40,644 bases of DNA, taken from contig JBKQKS010000128.1 in assembly GCA_052147395.1 (NCBI GenBank), positions 1 to 40,644 on the forward strand. The letters are read 5' to 3'. Source of the stretch: Roseiarcus sp052147395 (GTDB lineage: Bacteria; Pseudomonadota; Alphaproteobacteria; Rhizobiales; Beijerinckiaceae). Below are positions 13,545 through 23,461 of this stretch, piece by piece. The position numbers and the translations under genes were made by a program. Position 1 is the stretch's first letter; the number at the start of each line of letters is the position of its first letter. The notes under the pieces are model-generated. The model was not told the DNA's origin. It did not search any database and saw nothing but the letters and a program-made list of their open reading frames with translations.

Positions 13545-16415
13545 ATGCTCGAAAAGATCAACGTTCCGAAAGATTTGCGGCGATATAATCCGGCGGACCT
13601 CAAACAAGTCGCGGACGAACTCAGGGCAGAAACCATAAAGGCTGTTTCCATCACTGGCGGCCACCTGGGCGCGGGTCTCGGCGTCGTGGAACTGACAATC
13701 GCGCTACACTATATCTTCGATACACCCAGAGATCGTCTAATCTGGGATGTCGGGCACCAAGCGTATCCGCATAAAATACTGACCGGCCGCCGAAATCGGA
13801 TTGATACGCTGCGGACGGCCGGAGGCCTTTCGGGATTCACCAAACGATCGGAAAGCGAATACGACCCGTTCGGCGCCGCACACGCCTCGACTTCGATTTC
13901 CGCCGCCCTCGGCATGGCCGTGGTGCGCGACCTGAAAAATGAGAAACACAATATCATAGCGGTGATCGGCGACGGCGCGATGTCGGCCGGGATGGCTTAC
14001 GAGGCGATGAACAACGCCGGAGCGATGAATAGTCGGCTGATCGTGATCCTCAATGACAACGATATGTCTATCGCGCCGCCGGTCGGCGCCATGTCCGGAT
14101 ATTTTTCGCGCCTGATATCGGGCCAAACCTATCGTACCCTGCGCGATATCGGCAAGCAACTCGCTCGGCAACTGCCAAAATCCTTAGAAGTCAAGGCTGG
14201 GCGCCTCGACCATTTTTCGCGCGGGTTCTGGACTGGCGGATCGCTGTTCGAAGAACTTGGATTTTACTATGTCGGCCCGATCGACGGGCACAACTTCGAC
14301 CACCTGCTGCCCGTGCTGCGAAACGTCCGTGACGCCCGCAACGGTCCGATCCTCGTGCACGTCGTGACCAAGAAGGGCAAAGGCTACGCGCCCGCGGAAG
14401 CCTCGCACGACAAATACCATGCCGTCGCAAAATTCAACGTCGCGACCGGAGAACAAACGAAAGCCAAGGCAAAGGCGCCGACTTTCACCAAGGTCTTCGC
14501 AGAAAGCCTCGTCAAGGAGGCAATGAAAGACGACCGCATCGTCGCAGTGACGGCGGCGATGCCGGCGGGCACGGGGCTCGATATTTTCGCCAAGGCCTTC
14601 CCGACGCGAACGTTCGACGTAGGTATCGCCGAGCAGCATGCGGTTACGTTCGCCGCCGGCCTCGCCGCGGAAGGCTACAAGCCCTTCTGCGCCATTTATT
14701 CGACGTTCTTGCAGCGCGGTTACGATCAGGTTGTGCACGATGTGGCGATTCAATCGTTGCCGGTGCGCTTTGCGGTCGACCGGGCCGGGCTCGTCGGCGC
14801 CGACGGTCCCACACACGCCGGTTCATTCGACGTCGCCTATCTCGGCTGCCTGCCAGGCTTCGTAATTATGGCTGCGGCGGACGAGGCTGAACTCACCCAT
14901 ATGATTGCGACCGCCGCCACGATCGACGATCGCCCCTCGGCGGTTCGTTACCCACGCGGCGACGGCGTCGGCGTGGCGATTCCGCAAGTCGGCGTCGCGC
15001 TCGAAATCGGCAAGGGACGAATTGTTCGCCGGGGCGACAAAGTCGCACTGCTTTCGTTCGGCGCCCGCCTCCAGGAATGTTCGAAGGCCGCGGTGGAACT
15101 AGCCAAATTTGGTCTTTCCGCTACGGTCGCGGACGCTCGCTTCGCCAAGCCGCTCGACGTCGATCTCGTGTTGAAACTCGCGCGTGAGCACGAAATCCTC
15201 ATTACCATCGAAGAAGGATCGATCGGCGGCTTCGGCTCCTACGTGCTGCAGACGTTGGCCGAGCATGGGCGGCTCGACCGCGGTCTCAAAGTCCGCTCCA
15301 TGGTTCTGCCCGACGTGTTCTCGGCGCAGGCCAGCCAGGAAGCGATGTACGCCGAGGCGGGGCTCGACGCCGCCGGGATCGTCGCCAAAGTATTCGACGT
15401 TCTCGGCGGCGCCAGGGGTCGAATCCGCCCGGTCGACGAGGTCTCGAAGGCGACCGCCTCTCACCCGGCGCCGCGGCCTCAGCGCCCCATGCGAGTCATT
15501 CTCGCCCAGCCCAGGGGATTTTGCGCAGGCGTCGTGCGCGCGATCGATATCGTCGAACGGTCGCTGGAGAAATACGACCGGCCGGTCTATGTGCGCCACG
15601 AGATCGTCCACAACAAGCACGTCGTCGACGACTTGAAGGCCAAAGGCGCCCGTTTCGTCGAGGAGCTGTCCGAAATCCCAGACGACTCCGTCGCAATTCT
15701 CAGCGCCCATGGCGTGCCGAAGAAGATCGAGCAGGAAGCGGCGGCGCGGCAGCTCATCGTTCACAACGCCACGTGCCCCCTGGTCACCAAAGTTCATAAC
15801 CAGGCGAAGCGTTATGTGGCGCAGGGACGAACGCTCATCCTCATCGGTCACGCCGGCCACGCGGAAGTCGAGGGAACGCTGGGGCAGGTCGCCGCTCCAG
15901 TCGTGCTCGTGCAAACCGAAAGCGATGTCGCAAAGCTCACGATCCCCGCGGATGCTCCGGTCGGTTATGTGACGCAAACGACGTTGAGCGTGGACGACAC
16001 CAAAGGGATCATCGCCGCCTTGCATCGGCGGTTCAGCGATCTCGTCGGTCCCGACACGCGAGACATCTGCTACGCGACGCAAAACCGGCAAACGGCGGTT
16101 CGCGACCTATGCAAGGGCGTGGACGTGATCATTGTCGTCGGCGCAAAGAATAGCTCCAATTCAAATCGGCTGCGTGAAATCGGCGAGGAAATGGGAGTGC
16201 CGAGTTATCTCATAGCAGACAGCGACGATCTTCGTTACGAATGGGTGGAGAATGCGGGCGCCGTCGGCATCACCGCCGGCGCTTCCGCGCCCGAGCAACT
16301 GGTGCAGGGCGTCGTCCAATGGCTCGGCCGCCTTGGTCCGGTCGAAGTCTCGACCCTGGACGGTCCCAAAGAATCGATAGGGTTTCGGTTGCCTTTGGAG
16401 CTGGCGGAAGCGTGA
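13545..16415 (+). CDS. Dxs-IspH fusion: DXP synthase plus HMBPP reductase
   Basis: One 956-residue frame encodes two complete MEP-pathway enzymes. Residues 1 to about 625 are DXP synthase, with H40 in ITGGHLGAGLG, the thiamine-PP site GDGAMS (142-147) with N156-N157, catalytic E363 in GIAEQH, and the DRAGLVGADGPTHAG loop at 412-426. Residues 649-956 are HMBPP reductase IspH, with all three cluster cysteines: C660 (GFCAGV), C744 (NATCPLV) and C842 (DICYATQNRQ), and the acid/base GHAEVEG region. A Pro/Ala/Arg linker (about 626-648) joins them. An internal ATG (15489) could start IspH alone but has no good ribosome site. The strong site TAGGAGG sets the start at 13545. Fusion joins the first and last pathway steps. 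Confidence 0.95.
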   Translation: MLEKINVPKDLRRYNPADLKQVADELRAETIKAVSITGGHLGAGLGVVELTIALHYIFDTPRDRLIWDVGHQAYPHKILTGRRNRIDTLRTAGGLSGFTKRSESEYDPFGAAHASTSISAALGMAVVRDLKNEKHNIIAVIGDGAMSAGMAYEAMNNAGAMNSRLIVILNDNDMSIAPPVGAMSGYFSRLISGQTYRTLRDIGKQLARQLPKSLEVKAGRLDHFSRGFWTGGSLFEELGFYYVGPIDGHNFDHLLPVLRNVRDARNGPILVHVVTKKGKGYAPAEASHDKYHAVAKFNVATGEQTKAKAKAPTFTKVFAESLVKEAMKDDRIVAVTAAMPAGTGLDIFAKAFPTRTFDVGIAEQHAVTFAAGLAAEGYKPFCAIYSTFLQRGYDQVVHDVAIQSLPVRFAVDRAGLVGADGPTHAGSFDVAYLGCLPGFVIMAAADEAELTHMIATAATIDDRPSAVRYPRGDGVGVAIPQVGVALEIGKGRIVRRGDKVALLSFGARLQECSKAAVELAKFGLSATVADARFAKPLDVDLVLKLAREHEILITIEEGSIGGFGSYVLQTLAEHGRLDRGLKVRSMVLPDVFSAQASQEAMYAEAGLDAAGIVAKVFDVLGGARGRIRPVDEVSKATASHPAPRPQRPMRVILAQPRGFCAGVVRAIDIVERSLEKYDRPVYVRHEIVHNKHVVDDLKAKGARFVEELSEIPDDSVAILSAHGVPKKIEQEAAARQLIVHNATCPLVTKVHNQAKRYVAQGRTLILIGHAGHAEVEGTLGQVAAPVVLVQTESDVAKLTIPADAPVGYVTQTTLSVDDTKGIIAALHRRFSDLVGPDTRDICYATQNRQTAVRDLCKGVDVIIVVGAKNSSNSNRLREIGEEMGVPSYLIADSDDLRYEWVENAGAVGITAGASAPEQLVQGVVQWLGRLGPVEVSTLDGPKESIGFRLPLELAEA

Positions 16416-16467
16416 GAGGCTCTCGCTTGCAAAACCATCGCCGCGACCGGTCACTGAAAGGCGAGCC

Positions 16468-17625
16468 ATGACAATACCTTTTTTCAAGGAAGCAAAAATC
16501 GGCCTTTATGTCCTCGAACAGAAGCTAGCGGGCAGAAAGCGCTATCCTCTCGTGCTCATGCTCGAGCCGCTGTTCCGCTGCAACCTCGCCTGTGTGGGTT
16601 GCGGCAAGATCGATTATCCCGATCCGATCCTCAATCAGCGATTGTCGACCCAGGAATGTCTCGATGCGGTCGACGAATGCGGCGCGCCGATGGTGGCGAT
16701 TCCTGGCGGCGAACCGTTGATCCATCGCGACATCGGCGACATCGTGAAGGGGATCGTGGCGCGCAAGAAATTCGTGTCGTTGTGCACCAACGCGCTCTTG
16801 CTGGAGAAAAAGCTCCACCTGTTCGAGCCGTCGCCTTATCTTTTCTTTTCCCTACACCTGGACGGACTGAAGGATCACCACGACAAGTCGGTGTCGCAAA
16901 GCGGCGTTTTCGACAGCGCTGTCGCGGCGATCGAGAAGGCGAAGGCCAAGGGGTTCGCCGTCAATGTCAACGCGACGATCTTCGATGGCCATGCGCCGGA
17001 GGATATCGCGGCCTTCCTCGATCTCACGCAAGAGCTCGGTGTCGGCGTGTCGATCTCGCCGGGATACGCCTACGAGCGCGCGCCCGACCAGGAGCATTTC
17101 CTCAATCGCCGCAAAACCAAGGAATTGTTTCGCCGCGTCTTCTCGCTGGGCAAAGGCAAGAAGTGGCAGTTCATGCATTCCAGTCTTTTCCTGGACTTTC
17201 TCGCCGGCAACCGCGAGTTCCACTGCACGCCTTGGGGCATGCCCACCCGCAACGTTTTCGGCTGGCAGAAACCCTGCTATCTCCTGGGGGAGGGATACGC
17301 CAATTCGTTCAAGGAGCTCATGGAGACGACCGACTGGGACAGCTACGGAACCGGCCGTTATGAAAAGTGCGCCAATTGCATGGCCCATTGCGGTTACGAG
17401 CCGACCGCCGCCGATGCGGCGATGTCCCGTCCTTGGTCGCTGATCTGGACGGCGCTTCGCGGCGTGCGCACCGACGGTCCGATGGCGCCGGAGATTCCGC
17501 TCGATCGCCAGAGGCCGGCGGATTTCGTTTATTCCCACCATGTCGACGCGATGCTGGCCAAAATTCGGCCCAAAGACAACGCGATCAAACCCTCGGCGTC
17601 GCAAGCGTCGACCCTGGCGCAGTGA
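16468..17625 (+). CDS. hpnH: HpnH, adenosyl-hopene synthase (radical SAM)
   Basis: The 385-residue radical SAM enzyme joins the 5'-deoxyadenosyl group to diploptene, the first committed step to C35 extended hopanoids. The CxxxCxxC cluster motif is C38, C42 and C45 (CNLACVGC). PGGEPLIHRD (glycine-rich SAM contact) lies near residues 75-84, and a C-terminal CANCMAHCGYEP cysteine group near 305 is typical of the HpnH branch. It is 52 bases after the dxs-ispH stop with ribosome site AAAGGCGAG, and hpnN follows. Co-transcription with dxs-ispH is likely. Confidence 0.95.
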   Translation: MTIPFFKEAKIGLYVLEQKLAGRKRYPLVLMLEPLFRCNLACVGCGKIDYPDPILNQRLSTQECLDAVDECGAPMVAIPGGEPLIHRDIGDIVKGIVARKKFVSLCTNALLLEKKLHLFEPSPYLFFSLHLDGLKDHHDKSVSQSGVFDSAVAAIEKAKAKGFAVNVNATIFDGHAPEDIAAFLDLTQELGVGVSISPGYAYERAPDQEHFLNRRKTKELFRRVFSLGKGKKWQFMHSSLFLDFLAGNREFHCTPWGMPTRNVFGWQKPCYLLGEGYANSFKELMETTDWDSYGTGRYEKCANCMAHCGYEPTAADAAMSRPWSLIWTALRGVRTDGPMAPEIPLDRQRPADFVYSHHVDAMLAKIRPKDNAIKPSASQASTLAQ

Positions 17626-17717
17626 TCGGCAAGGCGTCTTCCTCGTGTGGCGGCGTTCGCAACCGAGAAATTCTCCGTTCGCCGCGAAGCGGCCGCGACT
17701 CGAGGCGATCGTAATTC

Positions 17718-20306
17718 ATGCTCACGTCCATCATCGTTCGAATCGTCGGGTTTTGCCTGCGCCACGCCTGGGCGGTGTTGGGCGCAGGCTTGCTGATCGC
17801 GGCTGGATCGAGCTTCTACACCGCGAGCCACTTCAGCCTGAACTCGGACGTCAACGCTCTGCTCTCGGACAAACTCGACTGGCGCAAGCGCGACACCGCT
17901 TTCGAAAAGGCCTTTGGCCGTTTTGGAATCATCGATGTCGTGGTCACGGCGCCGACGCCCGAGTTGACGGGAGCGGCCACTGTGCAACTGACGAAGGCGC
18001 TCGCCGAGGAGAAGTCGCAGTTTCCCGATGTTTCGAATGTCGGCGCGACGGAGTTTTTCGCCCAGCACGGGCTTCTGTTCTTGCCGACGGCGGCGCTGGA
18101 GCAAAATCTCGGAGGGCTGGTTCGGGGGCAAGCGCTGATCGAGGACCTCTCGTCCGACCGCAGCCTGCGCGGGTTGATCGCGGGGCTCGAGGACGTGCTG
18201 CTCGGCCTTCGAGACCATCGCGTGAAGCTCGACGATCTCAGCGGTCCGCTGAACCAGGCGGCCGATACCCTCGACAATGTGCTCGCGGGGCGGCCGGCGA
18301 GCTTTTCGTGGCGCGTCTTGATGCAAGGCAAGCCCGCGGCCGCGAACGAACTTCGCGGCTTCATCGAGGTGCATCCGGCGCTCGACTTCAGCGCCCTCGA
18401 GCCGGGACACGAAGCGAGCGAGGCCATTCGCCGGATCGCGGCGGACGTCTTGCCAAAATATCAGGCGAACCTGCGTCTGACCGGCGTGGTGGCGATGAAC
18501 GACCAACAGTTTGCGAGCATCAAGGAGAACGCTGTTCGCAACGGCCTCATCACCTTGGCGATCATCGGTTTCATTCTCTGGCTCGCCCTGCGCTCGGGGC
18601 GGCTGATAGCCGCGATCGCCATCAATCTCTTCGTCGGCCTCTCCGTCACCGCGGCTCTCGGCCTGTTCATGGTCGGCGCGTACAATCTCATTTCTGTTTA
18701 CTTTTCCGTGCTTTTCGTCGGCATCGGGGTCGATTTCGGCATTCAATTCAGCGTTCGCTATCGTTCCGAACGGCACGAGCTCGGCGAGCTTGCCAAGGCG
18801 ATTGAAAACGCCGCCTTTCGCGCGGGCGCGCCGCTCACTCTGGCGGCGTTCGCGACCGCCGCGGGATTCCTGTCGTTTCTGCCCACCGACTACAAGGGCG
18901 TGTCTGAATTGGGCCAGATCGCCGGCTGTGGCATGCTGATCGCCTTCGCCACGACCATCACGGTTCTACCGGCGCTGATCAAGCTCATGAACCCGCCCGG
19001 AGAACCGGAGCCGCTCGGATATTCGTCGCTCGCGCCGATCGACGAATACCTGAATCGGCACCGGATCGCGATCATCGCGGGCACTGCGATCGTCGTGATC
19101 GGCGGATTGCCGCTGCTCTATTGGCTCCGCTTCGATTTCAATCCGATCGATTTGCTGAGCCCGAAAACAGAATCGGTTGCGACGTATCTCCAGCTCCGTC
19201 GCGATCCCAGCACGGACACCAACGCCATCCAGGTGCTGGCGCCGTCGCTCGATGAGGCGAATGCGATCGGCGCGCGCCTTGCCAAGCTGCCTGAGGCGGC
19301 GCGCGTCATGACGCTGTCGAACTTCATTCCGGACGACCAAGCCGCAAAGCTTCCGATCATCCAAAACGCCGCGAGCAAACTTGCCGCCGCCTTCAATCCC
19401 GAGAACGTTCAGCCCGCCCCGACCGACGCCGAAAATGTCGCGGCCACGAACGAGGGCGCCGAGCGTCTGACCGAGGCGGCGGACAATCAGAAGGGCGCCG
19501 GGGCCGACGCGGCGCGCCGGCTTTCACTCGATCTCTCCAGGTTGGCGCATGCGCCACCGGCGGCTCGCGACAAGGCGACGGAAAGTTTCGTTTGGCCGCT
19601 GGGACAGGTCTTGGACTCGTTGCAGGCCTCGCTGCGGACGGCGCTGATCACGCGCGACTCCCTGCCGCCGGACATCACGCGGAATTGGGTGACGCCAGAC
19701 GGCCACGCCCGTGTTTCGATCGCGCCCAGGGGTGATCCCGACGACAATGAAGCGATGCGTAGCTTCGCACGTGCGGTCAGGGCCGTCGAGCCGAGCGCTA
19801 TCGAGGGGCCGATATCGATTCTGGAGGCGGGCGACTTGGTGGTGCACGCCTTCATCGAAGCCGGCGCATGGGCGCTGGTCTCGATAGCGATCCTGCTGTG
19901 GCTCGTGCTCGAGCGCTTCGGCGACGTTCTATTGACGCTGATTCCTCTGGCGCTGGCGGGCGTGGTGACTTTGGAGCTCACGGTGCTGGTGGATCTGCCG
20001 CTCAACTTCGCCAATATCATCGCCCTGCCTCTGCTCCTCGGCGTCGGTGTGGCGTTCAAGATCTATTACATAATGGCCTGGCGTGAAGGGCAAACCAACC
20101 TCCTGCAGACCCCTCTGACCCGCGCCGTCATCTACAGCGCGCTCACGACAGCCACGGCGTTTGGCAGTCTCATCTTCTCGAGCCATCCCGGAACGGCGAG
20201 CATGGGCAAGCTGTTGGCGCTCTCGCTGGTATGCACGCTGGCGGCGGCGGTGCTGTTTCAACCGATTCTGATGGGCAAGCCGCGTAACGCGCCCTCGGAA
20301 ACCTGA
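17718..20306 (+). CDS. hpnN: HpnN, hopanoid RND/MMPL transporter
   Basis: The 862-residue inner-membrane protein has the MMPL/RND layout. There is an N-terminal helix (VLGAGLLIAAGSSFY), a periplasmic domain, a helix bundle with sterol-sensing-like character around residues 270-420 (including FVGIGVDFGIQFSVRYRSE), then a second periplasmic domain and a second bundle from about 715. HpnN moves hopanoids from the inner to the outer membrane in characterised alphaproteobacteria. Its place after hpnH supports HpnN over a general exporter. The ATG at 17718 has only a distant ribosome-site-like GAGG. A second, shorter MMPL protein is encoded at 31492-33849. Confidence 0.93.
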   Translation: MLTSIIVRIVGFCLRHAWAVLGAGLLIAAGSSFYTASHFSLNSDVNALLSDKLDWRKRDTAFEKAFGRFGIIDVVVTAPTPELTGAATVQLTKALAEEKSQFPDVSNVGATEFFAQHGLLFLPTAALEQNLGGLVRGQALIEDLSSDRSLRGLIAGLEDVLLGLRDHRVKLDDLSGPLNQAADTLDNVLAGRPASFSWRVLMQGKPAAANELRGFIEVHPALDFSALEPGHEASEAIRRIAADVLPKYQANLRLTGVVAMNDQQFASIKENAVRNGLITLAIIGFILWLALRSGRLIAAIAINLFVGLSVTAALGLFMVGAYNLISVYFSVLFVGIGVDFGIQFSVRYRSERHELGELAKAIENAAFRAGAPLTLAAFATAAGFLSFLPTDYKGVSELGQIAGCGMLIAFATTITVLPALIKLMNPPGEPEPLGYSSLAPIDEYLNRHRIAIIAGTAIVVIGGLPLLYWLRFDFNPIDLLSPKTESVATYLQLRRDPSTDTNAIQVLAPSLDEANAIGARLAKLPEAARVMTLSNFIPDDQAAKLPIIQNAASKLAAAFNPENVQPAPTDAENVAATNEGAERLTEAADNQKGAGADAARRLSLDLSRLAHAPPAARDKATESFVWPLGQVLDSLQASLRTALITRDSLPPDITRNWVTPDGHARVSIAPRGDPDDNEAMRSFARAVRAVEPSAIEGPISILEAGDLVVHAFIEAGAWALVSIAILLWLVLERFGDVLLTLIPLALAGVVTLELTVLVDLPLNFANIIALPLLLGVGVAFKIYYIMAWREGQTNLLQTPLTRAVIYSALTTATAFGSLIFSSHPGTASMGKLLALSLVCTLAAAVLFQPILMGKPRNAPSET

Positions 20307-20338
20307 CCAACCTCGATCGCGAAAAGGAGAATTCCGCG

Positions 20339-20569
20339 ATGCTCTCCAAGCTCATGCTCTCGGCAGCCTGCATCCTCGTCTCGTCATTGGCGTTCGCCCA
20401 GTCCTCCGGCACGCCTCAGGAACAGGCCGCATGCCGTCCCGATGTTCGCCGGTTCTGCCATTCGGTCGAGGAGGCGCAGGGCGACCAGGCCTTTGTCCAG
20501 TGCCTTCAGGCGCACCGCGAACATCTGTCCCGGGCTTGCAGAAAAGTGCTGACCGACAATGGCCAGTGA
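20339..20569 (+). CDS. Small exported cysteine-rich protein
   Basis: This 76-residue protein has a clear signal peptide (MLSKLMLSAACILVSSLAFA, cleavage probably after A20). The mature part of about 56 residues contains C32, C40, C54 and C66 in the spacing CRPDVRRFC, CLQAHREHLSRAC. This resembles a bacterial cysteine-rich repeat family; its function is unknown. Two disulfides are likely in the periplasm. It is 32 bases after hpnN with ribosome site AAGGAG, so it may be co-transcribed and help hopanoid handling, but that is only an inference from position. Confidence 0.8.
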   Translation: MLSKLMLSAACILVSSLAFAQSSGTPQEQAACRPDVRRFCHSVEEAQGDQAFVQCLQAHREHLSRACRKVLTDNGQ

Positions 20570-20719
20570 TCGTCGCGGAACGGCCGATCGAGAGAAGCCA
20601 AGTTGACGCTTCAGCGACGGGATTTCTCCATCGATCGGCCGCATTGGCGAAAGACATGAGGCGGTAGGCTGCCGTCGCCACGACGGGTGTGACTGTATCG
20701 CCGCCTCGGGAGATGGAAC

Positions 20720-21391
20720 ATGAGAACTGGGCTCAGGTTCTCCGTCGCGATAGCGATCGCGATGATGATGACGGGTTATGCACGTTCGGCGTCCGATCGA
20801 GACTCGGTCCCACTTCCGCCGCGTAACCCATTCAGGACCTCGGCGCTGGCGGCGAGTTCATCCCCTACCGCGGTTGCCGCGCCGAACCCGACAAAGGCCG
20901 CCACTCCGGCGCCGACCGCGTCGACTCCTGCCTCTCCGCCGTCCTATGATCACAAGACCGCGGCCGGCCTCTGGCAGGAGACCGACGATCAAGGCCATCC
21001 CGGAGCGTGGTTTCTGTTCCTCGAGAAGGACGGGCTTTATCAGGGGCGGCTCGTCAAGGGGTTCAAACAGCCGGGACAAGCACGGATCGAGACATGCGGA
21101 AAATGCACCGGGGACCAAAAGGATGCGCCGATGCTGGGTCTGACGATCGTCACAGGCATGAAACGCAAGGGTAACAATTATACCGACGGCGCCATCCTCG
21201 ATCCCCGCGACGGCACGGTCTATCACGCTCAAATGGAGCTGAGCGCGGACGGGCAGCAGCTCGCGGTCCGTGGATATCTGGGAATTCCGCTCCTCGGCAT
21301 GACACAGATCTGGACCCGGCTACCGGACGATGCGATCGCGTCGGAAGACCTTCCCGAGGAATCCCACGGGCCCGATTGGAAGCCGGAGTGA
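20720..21391 (+). CDS. Exported DUF2147 family protein
   Basis: The 223-residue protein starts with a signal peptide (to about ARSA, residue 24). A Pro/Ala/Thr-rich linker runs to about residue 75, and a DUF2147 domain follows, beginning AAGLWQETDDQGHPGAWFLFLEKDGLYQGRLVKG. That domain has two cysteines in ETCGKCTGDQKDAPMLGLTIV. DUF2147 proteins are periplasmic or lipid-binding-like beta-barrel proteins of unknown role. It converges on shc and lies in the hopanoid locus, so a link to hopanoid transport or outer-membrane lipid is possible but not shown. Confidence 0.85.
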   Translation: MRTGLRFSVAIAIAMMMTGYARSASDRDSVPLPPRNPFRTSALAASSSPTAVAAPNPTKAATPAPTASTPASPPSYDHKTAAGLWQETDDQGHPGAWFLFLEKDGLYQGRLVKGFKQPGQARIETCGKCTGDQKDAPMLGLTIVTGMKRKGNNYTDGAILDPRDGTVYHAQMELSADGQQLAVRGYLGIPLLGMTQIWTRLPDDAIASEDLPEESHGPDWKPE

Positions 21392-21461
21392 GCGCGCATC
21401 GCCGTCGCCCTGCAGCCGACGCCGGCCGCCCTATGCAAACGCCGTCGATCTGCCGGCCGCG

Positions 21462-23447
21462 TCACATGCCGAATTTGACGCTCTGGCCGGATATCGTGCT
21501 CCTGAATCGCGCCAGCGCCCAAAGCGGGAAAAACTTCGCGTAGCCGTGGTAGCGCAAATAGAAGACGCGGGGAAATCCGGTTGCGGTGTAGCGTTCCTCG
21601 TCCCAAAACCCGTGCGGCCGCTGGGCGTCGAGGAGGAATTTTATGCCGCGCGCCACGCTCGGAGCGCCAGTTCGCCCCGTAGCCATGAGACCCAGGAGCG
21701 CCCAAGCGGTCTGCGACGCCGTGCTCGGCGCCGGTTCGTAACCGCGATAGTCGAGCTTATAGCTCTCGCCCGCTTCGCCCCAGCCGCCATCCTCGTTTTG
21801 AATGGCCTCGAGCCAACCGGCGGCTCGCGCCACTTCCGGCGCGCTGTGATCTATCCCCGCGATGTCGAGCGCTGAAAGCGCCGACCAGGCGCCGTAGATG
21901 TAGTTCATTCCCCAGCGGCCGTACCAGCTTCCGTCGGTCAACTGCGTTCGCCGCAGATAACCCAGAGCGTCGCGCAATTGTGAGTTGGCCTCCGGTCGTT
22001 CGCCGAGCTGAGCCAGCATCGAAACGCAGCGGCCCGTCACGTCTTCGGTCGGAGGATCGAGCAAGGCGCCGTGATCGGAAAACGGGATGTTGTTGAGATA
22101 AAGATAGTTGTTGTCGGCGTCGAACGCGCCCCAACCGCCGTTGCGGCTCTGCAGTCCGCAAATCCACTCTTTCGCGCGCGCGATCGCTTCAGCAAACGAT
22201 TGAGAACCGCGCGTTCTTTGCAGCCGGTCCATCGCCATCACGACGACCGCGGTGTCGTCGAGGTCCGGGTAGTGCGGATTGGCGTATTGAAACGCCCAGC
22301 CGCCGGGCCGCACATTCGGCCGACGCGCGCTCCAGTCGCCGACGACATTCAGTTCTTGCCGGGGCTGCAGCCACTCCAGGCCCGCGGCGGCGGCTTCGAT
22401 CGCCCGCTCGTCACCGACTTCCAGCAAAGTTTGGCACGCTAGCGCGGTGTCCCACACCGGCGAAACGCAGGGCTGACAATAAGCTTCGTCGGGCTTGACG
22501 ACGAGAAGCTTGTCGATCGAGCGGCGCGCAGCGAGGTAATCCGGATGCTGACCGGGGTAGCCCAGCGCGACGTACATCATCGCCGAATTGGCCATGGCGG
22601 GAAAGATCGCCCCGAGGCCGTCTTCGCCGTTGAGACGTTCCTTCACGAACGCAACGGCCGCGTCGATCGCGCGTTGGCGCGATCGTTTCGGAAAAAGCGG
22701 TTCGGCGACGCGCAACAGGGCGTCGACGACGCTGAAAAAGGTCGCCCAGGCCAGGCTCTGGTGCGGCGCCTTGGGGGCCAAGCCGAGTTTTTCCGGCGGC
22801 TCGAGAAAAAGCTCGTCGACGCCGACCTGTTTCGGATTGCGCGCTCGAGGCTTCAGGGCGCCCAACACCAGGAGCGGCACGATGACCGTGCGCGCCCAGT
22901 AGGACATCTTGTTTAGGTGTAACGGAAACCAGTTCGGCAGCAGCATGATCTCGACCGGCATCACCGGAACCGCCCGCCAACTGACGACGCCGTAGAGCGC
23001 GAGCAACGCCCGCGTGAAGACATTGCTCTTGGCCGCGCCGCCACGGGCGAGGATCGCCTCGCGCGCTCGGCGCATGTGCGCCGCCTCCACGTCGGCGCCA
23101 ATCATCTTCAGCGCGAAATAGGCCTTCACGCTGGCGCTCATGTCGAAGTCGCCCTCGTAGAACAGGGGCCAGCCGCCGTGCGGGCCCTGGATGCGGCGCA
23201 GGTAGTTGGCGATCTTGCGTTCCAGATCTTCGTCCACCGGCTCGCCGAGATAATGCCTGAGGAGCACATACTCGGCCGGGATCGTCGCGTCCGCCTCGAG
23301 CTCGAACAGCCAGTGTCCGTCCGGGCGCTGAGCGGCGAGCAAGGCGTCGGTCGCCGCGGCAATCGATCGATCCAGGGATTGCCGGCTCACCGCGATCGCG
23401 AGCGAATTGTTCTCCTGCGCCGTCAGGGTCGTCATGGTTTCGCTCAT
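21462..23447 (-). CDS. shc: Squalene-hopene cyclase
   Basis: The 661-residue enzyme cyclises squalene to hopene or hopanol at the inner membrane. The protonating acid motif DxDD is D395-L-D397-D398 in YPDLDDTAVV. QW-type repeats are visible (for example RNGGWGAFDADNNYLY near 450 and NEDGGWGE near 570), and the substrate-binding GRWGMNYIYG lies near 525. The start was set at ATG 23447, preceded by GAGGA on the minus strand. The longer frame to 23666 overlaps the upstream hpnE and is not homologous. It begins 14 bases after hpnE, so hpnB-hpnCD-hpnE-shc is one operon. Confidence 0.96.
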   Translation of the reverse strand: MSETMTTLTAQENNSLAIAVSRQSLDRSIAAATDALLAAQRPDGHWLFELEADATIPAEYVLLRHYLGEPVDEDLERKIANYLRRIQGPHGGWPLFYEGDFDMSASVKAYFALKMIGADVEAAHMRRAREAILARGGAAKSNVFTRALLALYGVVSWRAVPVMPVEIMLLPNWFPLHLNKMSYWARTVIVPLLVLGALKPRARNPKQVGVDELFLEPPEKLGLAPKAPHQSLAWATFFSVVDALLRVAEPLFPKRSRQRAIDAAVAFVKERLNGEDGLGAIFPAMANSAMMYVALGYPGQHPDYLAARRSIDKLLVVKPDEAYCQPCVSPVWDTALACQTLLEVGDERAIEAAAAGLEWLQPRQELNVVGDWSARRPNVRPGGWAFQYANPHYPDLDDTAVVVMAMDRLQRTRGSQSFAEAIARAKEWICGLQSRNGGWGAFDADNNYLYLNNIPFSDHGALLDPPTEDVTGRCVSMLAQLGERPEANSQLRDALGYLRRTQLTDGSWYGRWGMNYIYGAWSALSALDIAGIDHSAPEVARAAGWLEAIQNEDGGWGEAGESYKLDYRGYEPAPSTASQTAWALLGLMATGRTGAPSVARGIKFLLDAQRPHGFWDEERYTATGFPRVFYLRYHGYAKFFPLWALARFRSTISGQSVKFGM

Positions 23448-23461
23448 CGATGGGTCCTCGA

